Program-made: the position numbers and the translations under genes | The notes under the pieces: generated by a model | Seen by the model: the letters and a program-made list of their open reading frames with translations, nothing else | Databases searched by the model: none | Told to the model about the DNA's origin: nothing | In this document: piece after piece, positions 45,000-58,035 of the stretch | How the letters are laid out: the number at the start of each line of letters is the position of its first letter | Position numbering within the stretch: the first letter of the stretch is position 1 | Assembly: GCA_033060915.1 (NCBI GenBank) | Contig: CM065384.1 | Span: forward strand, 31,603,501-31,667,500 | DNA: 64,000 nt | DNA from: Euryodendron excelsum | Taxonomy: Eukaryota; Streptophyta; Magnoliopsida; Ericales; Pentaphylacaceae | Direction: 5' to 3'

Positions 45000-47900
45000 T
45001 ATAGGCTAATTTTTTGGGTTTCAATCAGAATCAGTCCCCTCCCTCATTAAATTTCCTTTCCTGGTGACTTGATCTTCACCTCTGGCTACTGATCCATCCT
45101 CCAGGTACACTCCTCTCTCTCTCTCTCTCTCTGTGATCCAGCCTCCAGGTTTGTTTTACATCCATATCTCTAAAGTGCTTTATATGGATATGTGTTTGTG
45201 TGTATATGTATATATTGTCTTCTTGTTTTTGGGTGTCAAAGCATTCAGAGGTTCATGTTTTAGCAATTGCTAGAGCTGTCACATCATCATCATTTGTTTC
45301 AAACCAACACTCAAACATTTGTTGAATTTCTCATCGATCACAGCATATGATCTTATTTATCATCCAATTTTCAGAATCAACGATTGGGTTTCAGCGTGGG
45401 ATCTTTTCCCGAGGCCTTTGTTTGCTGGTGCTTTTGTAAAATGAACTAAAAAAGGAACCAATTTTATTGTTGTGAGCTGCAGTGGTTTGAAGTGCTTGAT
45501 GGGTTACTGGACCCTTATTGGAAAGTATTCGGTCTAGACTTCAATTGTAACTTGGATCGGAAAATTATGTAATCTTGCCGTCTGCGCATGGGTTTTTATT
45601 TTCGAAGTTATTTACAGTATATGTGTCTTAATTTTCAAGTGGTCTTGCTGCATTACGTAATATGGTTCTGCATGTGTGTGCGTATATGTATGTTTCTATG
45701 CATACAGATGTTTGGAATTGTGATTAAGCAAATTAATATGTAATATTCCCCTTATTGAGGGATATTTTCCTTTTCTGTTGTAAGGGATTATATTTTTTTG
45801 TTGCTAGTTTAGTTCTGATCTTTACTTTGAATATTGTCATAATTGTAGCTGAGCTTCCCTTTAAGTTTTAAAGTTTTATTATGCCAGTGACTTCTCTTGG
45901 TAACGATCCCAAAGTTGAATTGCTAGGACTTACGATATCATTCTCCCTGCTGCCTGACTTGTAGCTAATGCAATCTTAGGGAATTATTTGGATAAATGTG
46001 GATAAGTGAATTTGTAGAGCAGTGATTTTGTGTACGATTATTTGTTATTTTATAAATAGTAAAAATTTTATAAAAAATATTTTAGAAAATTTGAGTTTTT
46101 AATCTTGACCGTTTTCCTTTTCTAGTTTGCTCAATGGTTCGGGTTTCAATTGCTCTTACGGGCATGTGATGCAAGTTTAATTTTAGATATGATGCCTAAG
46201 AGAATCTAGGTGTGATGTTTATACTCTTCTCTTCTTTTCTTTTTCCTTTGTTTGTTTGTTTTTTTTTTAATCTTTAAAGTCCCCACACATTGCTATGTTT
46301 ATCTTTTGTTTCAACCCAATGCCTGTTGGATGAGCCTAATTCCCTTTTCCAATTCTACTAAATTGTCACAAAAGAAGTCAAAATCAGCAAAGAGCTCAAT
46401 TCATGGGTACTGATAACAGCACACAAAAAAGCCATAGTGCCTGGTTTTCATTGTCTAATTAAATCCCTGAAACCCTCGCCTCTTGGTATTCCTTTACAAA
46501 CCTTAAAGCCTCATTTCTTTTGCTAACCTTTCAAACACTATAAACTTATTATAATTAACCCTAAAGAGGCCCCCCAATATTGACCTACATCAGTAATAAA
46601 GTGAAACCTTGGAGGAGACTGTTCGTTGCATTGTCACTGTTAATTTTGTATCAGCACAAAAGATCCTGTTTGTGGAGAGTAGATACTACTGTTTCCTGTG
46701 AGGAGTATGAGGAACAGCCAAATCAACTTGATGATGGAGGTGAAAATGATGTTTTGATTATTGTGTCTTTGGTTATGAAGATCTAGAACCATAACTAGTG
46801 GATGCTTTCTCTTCTTTCCTATATGAAGCATATCTTAGGAGCGCTTAAAAAAAAACAGAAAAAAAACAATCTTAGCTGCCCTTACAATTGAGGACGGATA
46901 TTGGAATGATAAATATATTTTTCAAAGAATAGGTTGTTATGGACTACTAATGGTGGAGTTGTATGAATGTGGTCTCAATATCCATGGTTGATCACTTCAA
47001 TCGTCCTACTGAAATGCATCCTTTTCCTTACAAGGAAGTGTGAGTCGGTGGATATTTTATTTTATTTCATTTTTGATAAGTAAGGCAGCTTGAGTAGGTA
47101 GTTCTTCTATAATGCTGGCTTAAACCATCATGTTTCTCTTTGTGGTGGTTCTCTTATTGATTCAATTTGGTGCAATGTGATACCCATGAATCTTACACAT
47201 ATCCTTTTTGGTTGTCCTTGGACGTATGCTGTTGAATTGCATTAATGTGGGAAAGATATAGTTATACTTTCTTGGAAGCTTCTAGCGTTAAAAGGAAAAA
47301 AGAAAAACTAGTCCAATGCTGTGAATTCCCAGATTTTTAAGCCTGAAAATTATTATTTGGCAATTCAAAATCACCTAAACAATGTTCACATATTACTCAA
47401 GAAGATGCTAGAGTCAAAAGCCAAGAATTGGATGCTTTGCTGTGATTAAAGAAGTGATGGAATTAGATGCTGGCCCTGAATTTAATATGCCTTTGAAAGG
47501 ATTATGTTACTGTCTAACTGCTCTATTCTAGTGCCAAAAGAGTTGCTTAATGAAGCTCCTCCTATGTGAAGTGTCCAACACACTTTAGATCTTGTAGCAG
47601 AGTCTGAACTGTCTAGTGCACTAATAATCTGCCATACGAATCCAAGTAAGCATTACAAACCAAATATAATGCCAAATCTTGTTGTCGTGCATAACGAGGT
47701 CAAGGTTTAAGTACGGTAATGTATTGTGATGAGAGAAGATGTCAAGGTATAGAATCCAAGATTGTTGAATTTGTTGTTATGATCGGGAATGAAGAAGAAG
47801 CATAAAAGATGAAGAGAGGTCGAAGAAGGGGATGAACAGAGAGGAAAAGAGAGCCACAGGAAGAGGGAAGGAGAAGGGGGTGGGGGACATAAAGAAAATT

Positions 47901-49009
47901 CTGTATACTTAATATTTTGCCAAAAACTCTAATAAATTTTTGGATCCTTGTTCATAATTGTGATAAGTTTTACATTAGCACTCTACCTATACCAACCCTC
48001 CTTTCTACGGGCTAAGAGGAACAGTTGTATGAGAGATTAGAAACTAAGCATGACAGATGTGAAATTAAGGGAGAAATCTCCAACTAGGATTATAAAAATG
48101 AAACTTCTCCTTATATCTTCCTCCCGGTTCACCCTCTTTTTATCAGTAATCAGTTGTTGATTTGATTATCCCTCTTATGAGCATTAGCCACTCTAGGGAA
48201 AAATTTGATGCTCTTTATCTCTTTCTTCTGACACGACCACCGTAGACTTTTCCCTCCAGCTCATTTTCTAAAACAAAGAAATGAAAATGAGAATGGAAAG
48301 AAGAACAAGGGCAATTTGTAAATCTACATGAAGCAAGCATAGGATATTATATAATTCCACTTAGGGTTTGAGTCCTATTTTATGGATTTATAAGTTAGTG
48401 GGTTGCTAGTATGATTTTATTTATGAAGTCATGGCTAGGTTTCATCAGCCTCTAGAATGAGCCAGGTGCTGGCTTCCAACCAGGCCTGCCAGTCCTAAAT
48501 TTGCTGCCTTTTTCTTTCTTCCTTTTTTTTTTTTTGATGGAACTTTTGTTTACTAATTGAAGAACAATTAAAGTTTTCACTTATGCAAATACTGGTTTCA
48601 AGAATGAGCCAAATAGCTGCTTTTTGACTGGTTGATGCTAGTCATAAATTTACTTTCTTTACTTTGAATGGATTTGTATGTTATAAATCAAATACTGGAG
48701 CTTTGTGTTTAGGTCCCTTCCATATTTAATGTGATCAGTATGATGATAAAAATAGTTGTAGTCTTCATCAACACTGTCACTTCCCTTTTGAATCAATGTA
48801 GCTTTTCATTAAATGCGTGCACTTTCCGGCCATAGGCCTGTTCCAAATGGAGCCACCATCTTTGGACATGACACACATTTGCAGCCTATATGAGCTGCAT
48901 TGGTTACGGCTGCTTGTTAATCACTTGATGTGTCCGCATTTGTGGGTGCATGCATGTGTGTCTGTTTTTTTTTTCTTCTTCTTTTGTGACCATTTATGAA
49001 TTTTGTTGG
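45000..49009. other. Long gene-poor stretch before the F-box-like gene
   Basis: No recognisable coding exon. A leader-like segment ends at CATCCTCCAG|GTACAC (45106), followed by a CT array (45112-45132), which may be an alternative first exon. The rest reads as intron or intergenic DNA with simple-sequence runs. Confidence 0.35.
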
Positions 49010-49023
49010 CAGTTTAATAAGCG

Positions 49024-50939
49024 ATGAAGAAGATGCAGATGATGATTACTGATTTACACTATGATCTGTTAAAGATAATTATACCTTTTATGGCCAAATC
49101 ATCAGGAGGAGCAGCAGACCTGGCAAGGGCAATATCTGTGTAAGACTTCTTTTAAAGAATTGCTATAACTTTATTAGCACAGGTGCAACTCTAAACAAGA
49201 CCTCACTTTGCTTACATGACCTTTAATTGTATATTGTGTGTGTACGTATGCATATATGTGTCAACTGGTTGGTTGTCAGTTGATAATGTAAGAACTGAGC
49301 TTACAACTGTTCTGGCAGAGATGAAATTGTAGCAGTGAAATTGATCTATGCTAATACCTTTCTAATTTGAGCACACACACATGCAGTGTGCCCTCGTGTG
49401 TGCATTTAGTGTGTGTTTGTGAGTATGAATGAGATTTCAAAAGCATTGATTTGACTACATACTGATTCTACTGGTCTTGTCTGTCCAATTTTAAATTGTT
49501 CCAGGTTGGTCTGAGTTTGTGTTGACTGTTGTTTCTAGGTTTATGTGGGTTCTAAGATTTATTTGCTTGGTTCTTAATCAGTCTGCCTTCAAACGAGTTT
49601 CTACTTGTTAAAACAATAGGAGCATGACAGTTTATAATCTCATACAGGTTTTCATGCTAATTATTTGATTATGTTTACCAAAAAGTGTCACTTCTCTGAC
49701 AACTTTCTCATTGCAGTTGCAGAGATTTCATGAAATTTGCTGACGATGAGGATGTCTTAAGAGCTGCCAATTTTGACAATGTGGGACCATTGGATCACTA
49801 TGAATCATACCAGTGCATGAATGGCTTAATAACCAAATGTGCTCAAGCTGGTACTGTTTCTGCTCAGTACATGTTAGCGAAGGTAACTATATTGGCCACC
49901 AACTGATCTTTTTTTTTTTTTTTTTCCGGTCTTTATACTTGAAAGCAGTAGGCATTCTAAGTTTGTTTAGGTAATGTCTCTTATTGGTCAAACCTTTTGT
50001 ACTAATTCTACTTTTTCTGCTCGACAAACGCATTAAATTTATGAACATGGTTTTTCTTGCCTTAAGCAGGTAATACTGGTAAGTTCTTCTCAGATGTGGG
50101 AGAGGGCATCGAAAGATTTTATATACTATTTTGCCCGTTATTTGCCCATCAATCAAGCAAGCAGAAGCAGCAGAGATGCTGAGAAAGATATTAGAGCTTC
50201 TTTTATGGCCCATTTTATGGTGGACCAAGCAAGTACTAGCAATAGATCAGATGGAGGGTTAATTCACTCTGAACTCGTGAGGTTGTTCGTGTGCCAATGC
50301 AACCCTGTAGACCTTGTTACAATGCATTCATATTTAGTTAATTACTTTAAGTACTTCGTTGGAGCTGGGGGGATTGGCTATCTCAAATTCTTTGATAATA
50401 TCAACGCGATGTCTGGCATTCTCCGATCTGTTGTAAATCTGGGTAAGATTAGAAAAGTGTGGTACACACAGCAAAAATTGAGGGGGATTCCAACAGAGTC
50501 CGGAAAGGGAAAGAGAGAATCCAATGCTCCGTCTGTTGACAAGGCAGAAAGACTTTTTCACTTTCTTTTAAATCACAGGGAACTTGTCTTCAAGAGGGCA
50601 ATTGATCAGCAGATCCATGCACCATCTGGCTCAATATTGGAGGTGCTGAAGAGGGAATGCAAAGTTATAACTGAACAGTTGATTCCATTAGAGCTGGGAA
50701 ATGGGGAGAGGGAAGCCAATGCTGAGTTTACTGACGTGGGAGAGAGATTTTTTTACTACATCGTAGAACACAGGCTTACATCAACAGCGGCAGAAATTCT
50801 GGGGACCACTGCAGCATCCGTCTACGACTTGGGATACCTGAGGAGGGAATGCAGAGAAATGGGCAAAGAATATGAATCATATCGACTCAATGCAACTTTA
50901 GCCTTTGATGATATTTGCCCCCGCAAAGGTGGAGTTTAA
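49024..50939 (+). CDS. F-box-like protein with duplicated C-terminal module
   Basis: Exons 49024-49139, 49717-49882 and 50070-50939 join in frame to 383 residues through GT-AG introns. Residues about 8-55 (ITDLHYDLLKIIIPF ... ARAISVCRDFMKFAD) resemble the F-box of the plant At1g67623/At2g35280-like group, where the box binds SKP1 in SCF ubiquitin ligases; the usual Pro after Leu is His here. Residues about 66-100 (YQCMNGLITKCAQAGTVSAQ) match the Sel1-like stretch that follows the box in that group. The C-terminal third contains two related segments, residues about 239-301 and 304-366, each with G.G.RE.NA, ER.F, EHR/NHR and REC. No zinc-finger or LRR substrate domain is visible. The start ATG lies just inside the exon, after the acceptor TTGGCAG (49003-49009); the second and third Met are close by. 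Confidence 0.78.
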
Positions 50940-52468
50940 CGGCATTTGCCCTCGGTATGCAGTATTGGTAACTTCTTTTAACGTACTTTAGTGTCTGTGC
51001 TCTTCGTTTTCTTCACCCCCCGAACCGCTTTCCCCCTCCCCCTTTCCTTTTGTTTTGGGAGAATTTTCTTGTAGTACCTATCTATTAAGCTTTATGGAGT
51101 TTTGAGCATCTTTTCTGTAATAATGCAGCATTGATATCTGTTGTTTTTACTGCTGCAAGCAGCTCTGAGTCTGGGTGATCTATAGAGTAGAGAATCATCT
51201 ATATTTTATGCATTATTAATGACAAGTGAAGTAGGAAAGAAATTGAGAATTATTTGGTTGGTTGGGTATAATGAACAGAAGTAGGGTGCGATGAATATTT
51301 TTTAGTCCCCCCACGCCCTTGATATAACAGGATAATTGTCTCACCTCCTTTCAAGGGATGGACTGCATTGACGTAATTATGAAAGCTGGAAGGTTCAAAT
51401 AGAAAAATTAGAAGTTTAAGGATGGCTTTGAAAATTGAAGCAAAGTTTGATAGACCAAATGATAGTTTGCCCTTAAAAATATATAGGTCCAAATTAATAT
51501 TGACAGATGGTTATTTTGTATTTATTTTTATTCTCCAGGAATAAGTAGGAGTTAAAGTCATGAACGAGCAGTGCAGCCAGTTAATATTTAATTTTTGGTA
51601 CTAGTAAGGAATCCCTCCAAAGCGAGGCCCTTTGGGCCCACCCTTCCATAGTAAATTTCAAATACAGGTAATCACCCACAAACCATATGGATCGGTTTAG
51701 TTTGGACAATGCCAATGAGAGTCAAACCAAGACGTCTCACCTTAAGTTGATTCTTATGCTACTGGCCCAACCAAGCGGGTTAAATGCAGGCCAATTAGTG
51801 CATGTAGTAGTATACAACATTCTGTTTTAGCTTTGATGTCTGGCTTTTTGTGCAGCCTGGAAATATTAAAAACTATTTCCCTTTTTTCTGTTTTGTTTTT
51901 TTTTTTTTTTTGGATAGACAAACAGTAGACATGTCTCCAAAGTGGAACTAGTTGTTGCTCATAAAGATCATACACATGCTTGCTTGTGTAGACAAAAACA
52001 AAACTCCTTGCATTCTGATATTTAGTTACCTTTCATTGGTGTGGATGCAGACATGTCATGAGAATTGGTGCAAACTAGTCTTGGTAAAATGTACATATAT
52101 TTGCATAGTATGCCTCCAAATGTCAATTATATACCCTAAGTAGACTGGAAGAAAGAAAAGAAAGTTGGAATACCAAAACATTTTCATATTAGATATATAT
52201 CCAATATGGAATGGTTCTACCCTGATATTCAAAGCATTGGTGAATAAAAAGGGTAAATTCTTTATAAGAGGTAATAATATGTACAAATAACTGAAGATCC
52301 ATTGCTTCTTATTGTTCCCCACAAGATAAATTAATACCGTGGAAGGAATCACAAGCAACAAAATATTACATCAATTCAGAGCTTACATCACAGCAAACTT
52401 ATGATTCTCTGCAACTACAATATATTTCACAGATAGACACCACCCCGTGTGGTATCTGTAAAGAATCA
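50940..52468. other. Shared 3' region of two convergent genes
   Basis: The F-box-like gene ends from the left and the GH79 gene from the right, about 1.5 kb apart. Poly-T runs are present (51896-51912). No gene is seen between them. Confidence 0.5.
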
Positions 52469-55400
52469 CTAGCTGCAACCCGAAGCATCGAAATTGGGGA
52501 ATACTACAAACTTAATGGACAAAGGAGCAACAAACATTGGAGAATTTACGTAAACGTGAACTGGATCCAAACTTGGAATGTCTCCACCGTCAGTAAGCTG
52601 TAATGGTTTTCCATTTAGTAACATGGTTGTGCTTTGAAGATCCCCATCTTTCGGAGTTAGATGATACTCTTCTCTGACAGACATTCCATCCGATGATTTT
52701 CTTCCAACCCACGACACAGTTCTCTTGAGACCATGTGTGAAAGACTTTCCGCTATTCTTGGTTGTCTCTTTCTCACGTAAGTTGATGTTCATACTATTTT
52801 GAACCCTAATGTTGAACTCGGTCTGGTTGCTTAAATTGATCAGAAGCAAAGTTATACCTGCCTGTAATTAGATGACAGTGATAGACAATAAAGGATAAAA
52901 AAATGAGCATGATGAGATAGTAAAAATGTCGTTAAAAAAAGAATTTAGTAAACACAGGGGGAGGCATAAGAACTCAATCATTATGGTAACTCATATCAAG
53001 AATATAAAGTGAAATAATATGACTGGTTTTAGGTAATTTATGAAAGATTAGTTCACATATGCGAAGGTGATAAACTTTGGTTAGTGTTCTTACTCTTCCT
53101 TTTGAACAATGGGCATAAGAGCGTAAATATGGTGAAGCACCGGTATTAACAGCAAGAACTTCTTTTCCCATCAGCCGATGCCACAGAAGTGCACTATAGA
53201 GAACCAAATATTCACAGAAGCAACAGTTCGATGTTAGAAGAGTGTTTAAAGTACAAATGAAGAAACTTCAAAAATAATTCATTTCAATTCTTAGCAAATA
53301 AAAAGATCATCAGGGACTATTAAATTTATGGTCTTTGCCTGTAATAGTCGGGGTTGGGGACGAATGTGGTTGTGTCGAGGAGACCATAGTTTCCGCCGAT
53401 TAAAGTCTGTCTGCAATATACTGTAGTGTCATACTTGGCTGCCATTCCAAGCTGGTCCAAGTACCTAAATTTCATATAAAGTAAATTGCTTTAATAAAAA
53501 GCATAAGAGGGTTAGAAGAGAACTCATTAAATTAAAGAGCAAGCAAGATTACCAAAAGCTGTTCACAAAGGTGTTCGAGACATTATGGCCACCACTGTTG
53601 TACGCCCCCCCGGATTCTCCAACCCAAGCAGAAGCCCAAGGACCATAGGTTTGAATGGTTTGCTTAAGGTTTTTGAACGTTGCTGATATCTTGCTCAAAT
53701 GATGGGGATCCAAAATTTTACTCACGAGGTTTGGATCGACACCTGAAACAAAAATTACAAGTTACTGGCTCAAGGAATGACACGATTGCCTTCATAAGTT
53801 TTGCTGTTAATATATAAAAACCTACTTAAACCGATTACCACTCATGAAGAGCCTAGGTTCTGCATTGGGTATATCTGGTTTAGATATATAAAGAACATCT
53901 ATACAAACCCATGCCTAGATGCTGAATTAGGAAACACCAATCTCTGCCTTTCTTGTGATTTTCTGCAGCTACTAATTAGGAAACCCACTTACTAGTTATA
54001 TACATATTTTTTATACCAATTCCTACCAATAAATTAATTATTATATAAACATCAAAAACATATGTTCATGATTGATTAACCAAGTTGAAATGTCACCCAC
54101 CTGCACCCAAATTGTATATATGATGTGTAATAGCATTGATCACGAGCGAGCCTGAAACCTGGAGGAGCTTATTGTACCATTGCTTGTCATAGAATCCTCC
54201 TGGAGCCACAAGTAAAGGTTTTGAGTTGAAATTCATATACGACTGATCGATGATAGTTTTAAGCTTGATCAAGTCTCTTCCATACTGCTCAGCACCAACA
54301 CTAGCACCAACACCACTGCCACTTAACTCATTGCCTGCAGCAACAATGGCTAAGGATATAAGGGAGTGGCAGATCACTAGAAGTCAGAAAAACAAAGGGA
54401 TTTTTTGACAACACGGTACCAAATTCCCATGAATCTATCTGGTGTCCTTTCGAAATAGTGTATTTTATGAAATCATTGGCATTACTGGAGTCCCAATCTC
54501 CTCCCCAAACTCCCCTTCTTATTTTGTGCCTCCCATATAGAGCATTCAAACCAAATGTCACAAGTACTCTGTAACAAAGAGAAAAACAATCACAGCACAA
54601 TTAAGCAAGCCCCCATCCTCTTCTGTGACATTAGATTCAATTGTTTACAAATTAGAAAGTTCCAAATTTCTGTGGAATAAGAAAATTCTGAAGGAACAGT
54701 ACAATCTAAATGGCAGAAGATTCAGTGGAAACAGTTGACGAAATCTAAATGGGTAGCATCAGTCTCACAATAATAATTTACCCTTCAGAAGCTAATTCTC
54801 AAAGAAAGTGGATGAATGGAAACTGAAATCCTCATCTCCTAGAAAGGTTCTCTCAAAAAAGTTTGATGAGAAAAACTCTAAAGAGATATCAAGAAATTTA
54901 TCTGTAGCTATTGCACCAAATTGACTAAGTTGAGCTTAGCAAAAAACTTTCTATGCACAAGAATAACTGGAACAGAGCACCAACTATTTCTCTTCAACAA
55001 ATACCCTGTTGAAAGAAAAAATTATTACAAGAAGATATTTATACTAATTAACCACCTCATTAAATGAATTTTAAACATTTCTTTCTAGAGATTAAACTAC
55101 AAGTTGAACTTGAAAACCCAAAATAGAACATCAGACAGAGAAATGGAAAAACAGTCTTACCCTGTCTTACTGAAAAACTGGTTCACTTCATCCCACCTAT
55201 CCATACGTAAGCATCCCGTTGAAAATCCAAACAACCCACCTCCAGTCTTTTCAAATGGAAGGCAAGGGGCTTTCAAATCTCCTACATCATACAATACTTC
55301 GTCTTGCAGAGATCCTCCTACTCTTATTCTCAAACCCTTGAAAGCTGATTCACAACCAATTGAAGAAATGGGATATTAGCAAAAGGATTACTGAAATGAT

Positions 55401-55877
55401 TAATCATTTATTCTTGTGCATCAGGCTTAAATTATACTTAAACATCATACGAACAGCTACCACCCTAAAAGACATGAACTCAGCCGTCCAGCAACACAAA
55501 CCTTGAATAGCCTTGGCAAGAAAAGGATGAGATAAGTCCTGACAAGATTGAAAACACAGCAATCAATTTTAATCAGCAGGAAATACATGGTTCAAGTTTT
55601 AGGAAGCTTATCAATTTCAAATCATGTAAAAATACCATTGAATCATTACCAGATTTATAATGGATGAAGATCCCCATGGGCATTGGTTGTAGTTACACTT
55701 ATCATTAGGCCACCAATCAATTGTTGCACAGATATAATTAGCATCTGTATTAGCAACTGCTTGAGTTCCATTGACTACAATCACGGCATCTTCACCTGTT
55801 TGAGCCCAAACAGCAGAAAGAGGTGCCAGAAAGAGAAACAGTGAGAGGCAAAAACCTATCGGTGGATGTGGATCCAT
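52469..55877 (-). CDS. Heparanase-like GH79 glycosidase (GUS1/GUS2 type), nine exons
   Basis: Minus-strand exons 55650-55877, 55502-55538, 55161-55344, 54420-54568, 54101-54334, 53553-53742, 53339-53464, 53094-53193 and 52469-52861 join in frame to 546 residues, the normal family length. GH79 enzymes release glucuronic acid from cell-wall or secreted glycans such as arabinogalactan proteins. A signal peptide (FCLSLFLFLAPLSAVWAQ) covers residues about 9-26. ICATIDWWPNDKCNYNQCPW, GGSLQDEV, SWEFGNELSGSG (acid/base Glu) and WVGESGGAYNSGG (nucleophile Glu) are all intact. The C-terminus ends FPNFDASGCS. The overall pattern is nearest Arabidopsis GUS1/GUS2 (At5g61250, At5g07830) as I recall them. 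Intron 7 uses a GC donor (CAG|GCAAAG); the others are GT-AG. No inactivating change was seen. Confidence 0.95.
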
Positions 55878-56715
55878 TACAACCGTGGTGCCTCCAACTC
55901 ACTCAGTCCAAGAAACTACAACAAAAAGTTAAAACGAACAGATCAATTAAAGAACAAGTACTATAATTACCTGTCTTTGGAAATGAATACAATTACATAA
56001 ACATTTTCAACACTGGAACAAACTAATGATGCAGAATATACAAAAGAACAAATTTCCTGCAATATGTATAGGTGTTCCGCCGTTGTTTTTATACGAAGAA
56101 ATACAAAATACATAGGTTTTCCATTATCGCTTTCATAAACAACTCAATCAACCCATTAACCAGAAATCTTTAGATCTAACAATGAGGTTGGAAGAGTTGT
56201 GCAGGTTTCAGATATAGTTTATTTTAATTATTTCAGAAGAAATTCTTATTAGTTGTCCTATCAAAGCAACAGGAATTCAAAGAAGATACAACAAAAGGAA
56301 ACTAGAATCAGCTCAAATTTTTAATTTAGTTGGATCACACATACATGACTAAGTTTAGACACATGAACAAATAGAGATACATACACCCAGAGACAAACAA
56401 TTATATAATTATCAATCACCATCTCTTCCCATCTACAAAAGATACCAGAAGTAAAACCAAAGCTACCCTCATTACTATCCGCAAGATTTCGTGAAACCCC
56501 AATGGAGAATCAATAAATCATATACCAAAAATCAAGAAAGATCTTTAACTAAAGATCTTTGTAACGTCTTAAAACAACTAAGGCCAAAATGGTATAGAAA
56601 ACAAGAAGAATGTGTTTTTCAACCACTAACAGTGCATGGCACAATTGAAAAACCAAATCTTAAGGAAACCCGGATAAACTTCAAGAAAATTAAGGAGAAC
56701 CCAGATGAAAACTGA

Positions 56716-56880
56716 CCTCGAGCCACCAGTATTAACAGCAATGCCGAAATTCAGTTCCACATAAGAATCACATCCAGAATGTGTAGTCGGTAATGGGTAT
56801 GGAAGAGACGCGCTGTTTCTCTATCTTTCTCTGCGTTTCGGATGAAACTGTCCCATTCACCGACACGAGAACTGCTTAGG
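56716..56880 (-). other. Possible 5' UTR exon of the GH79 gene
   Basis: On the minus strand a leader ends at GGCTCGAG|GTCAGT, a fair donor at about 56716. A candidate acceptor (TTGTAG) lies near 55917, so the leader would continue to the ATG at 55877. Limits are approximate. Confidence 0.4.
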
Positions 56881-57306
56881 TCTCAGATTTGTAAGATTTT
56901 GCTAAAATTCTCAGGTTTCATCATTTGTTCTAAAAGTCATTGAAGTCTATACATATTTGTATCGACATACATCCTATATTGGAAACTTAAAAGAGGAAAA
57001 TGCTGAGGGAGGCTCTTTGACAGATGTTGGTGGACTTCGCTGAGATTCCAAGCTTTAGGTGAGATTATATAACTTGAAGTTGAGGTTAGTGCCTTCACCA
57101 AATCATTCAGATTTATGTGGGAATATCCAATTAGTAGGGTTTGGTTTGTATGATACAATTGACTAAGAATTATTAGTCCCAGTCCCACTCAGTCATCAGA
57201 TTGAAGTAATTGAGGTCATCAAACTACTATTTTTTATGTGAATACATAATTTTTAATCTATTTTTAGATCTTGCTTTTTGCCTTCTAGGATTGAAAACCC
57301 ATATAT

Positions 57307-57418
57307 AACATGTTTGAAACTTGTGAAAGTGAAAGGAAAGGAAGGAAAGGAAGTGAGAGGAGAAAATTATTTTTTTCCTTCTTTTTCCTTTATTTCTTGA
57401 TCAAGTTCTAAACAAGCT
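57307..57418. mobile_element. Foldback MITE related to 27983-28165
   Basis: The left arm reads ACATGTTTGAAACTTGTGAA and the reverse complement of the right arm reads AGCTTGTTTAGAACTTGATC. The interior is GGAAAGGAAGG on one side and CCTTCTTTTTCC on the other. About 112 bp, directly next to the 505 bp element. Confidence 0.5.
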
Positions 57419-57427
57419 ATTAGACTT

Positions 57428-57932
57428 ATAGTTATTAATCTCGCACCGCACCAATTATAAAACGGTATAAAGAAGGATAAGTTCTACGCCGATTAAAATA
57501 CTGGGTAAATACTGGTCCTATCGGCTGTACCAGGTAATACTGGTTTGCATCGGGTGGTATCGAATTACACCAAATTTTATATAATTTTTTTAAAAATAAT
57601 TTGTTATTATTATTATTTATTATAAATATCTATTATTTTAATAAATAGTAAATACTAGACAAGTAATATGTCTTTTAAATATTTTTAAATATCTGCTTAG
57701 GTTAGATTACATGTTTATATTGTGTAAAAATAATTTAGTGTTACATAATATTTTATATGAACAATGTCAAAAATTTGAAAAATAATATATCGTAAATAAA
57801 TATACAGTTTTATATGTATAAACTATTAATAGCGATAAACCCTATACGTTGTTTGGTAATATACTAGTGCCGGTATGTATTGTACCGATAACAAAAACAG
57901 TGCACCGATCGGTGTGATATTGACAATTATGG
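57428..57932. mobile_element. hAT-type MITE (505 bp)
   Basis: Perfect 8 bp duplications TTAGACTT flank it (57420-57427 and 57933-57940). The ends are imperfectly inverted: ATAGTTATTAATCTCGCACCG on the left and CCATAATTGTCAATATCACACCG as the reverse complement of the right. Subterminal words such as CGGTAT, ATACTGG and ACCGAT recur. The core is AT-rich with no gene. The duplication size points to hAT. Confidence 0.75.
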
Positions 57933-58035
57933 TTAGACTTGACAAAAATTATATTTATGTAAGAGGGCCCTATTTATTAGTACTAAGCAAAACCAAGCAA
58001 CAAATAGGTAACTTGATACAATTTCATAATAAGTT

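Noticed and set aside
46580..46786. 68-residue plus-strand open frame
   Set aside because: No splice context, no motif, composition like surrounding intron DNA.
55104..55379. Plus-strand open frame of 91 residues
   Set aside because: Antisense to GH79 exon 3, whose minus-strand reading matches the family.
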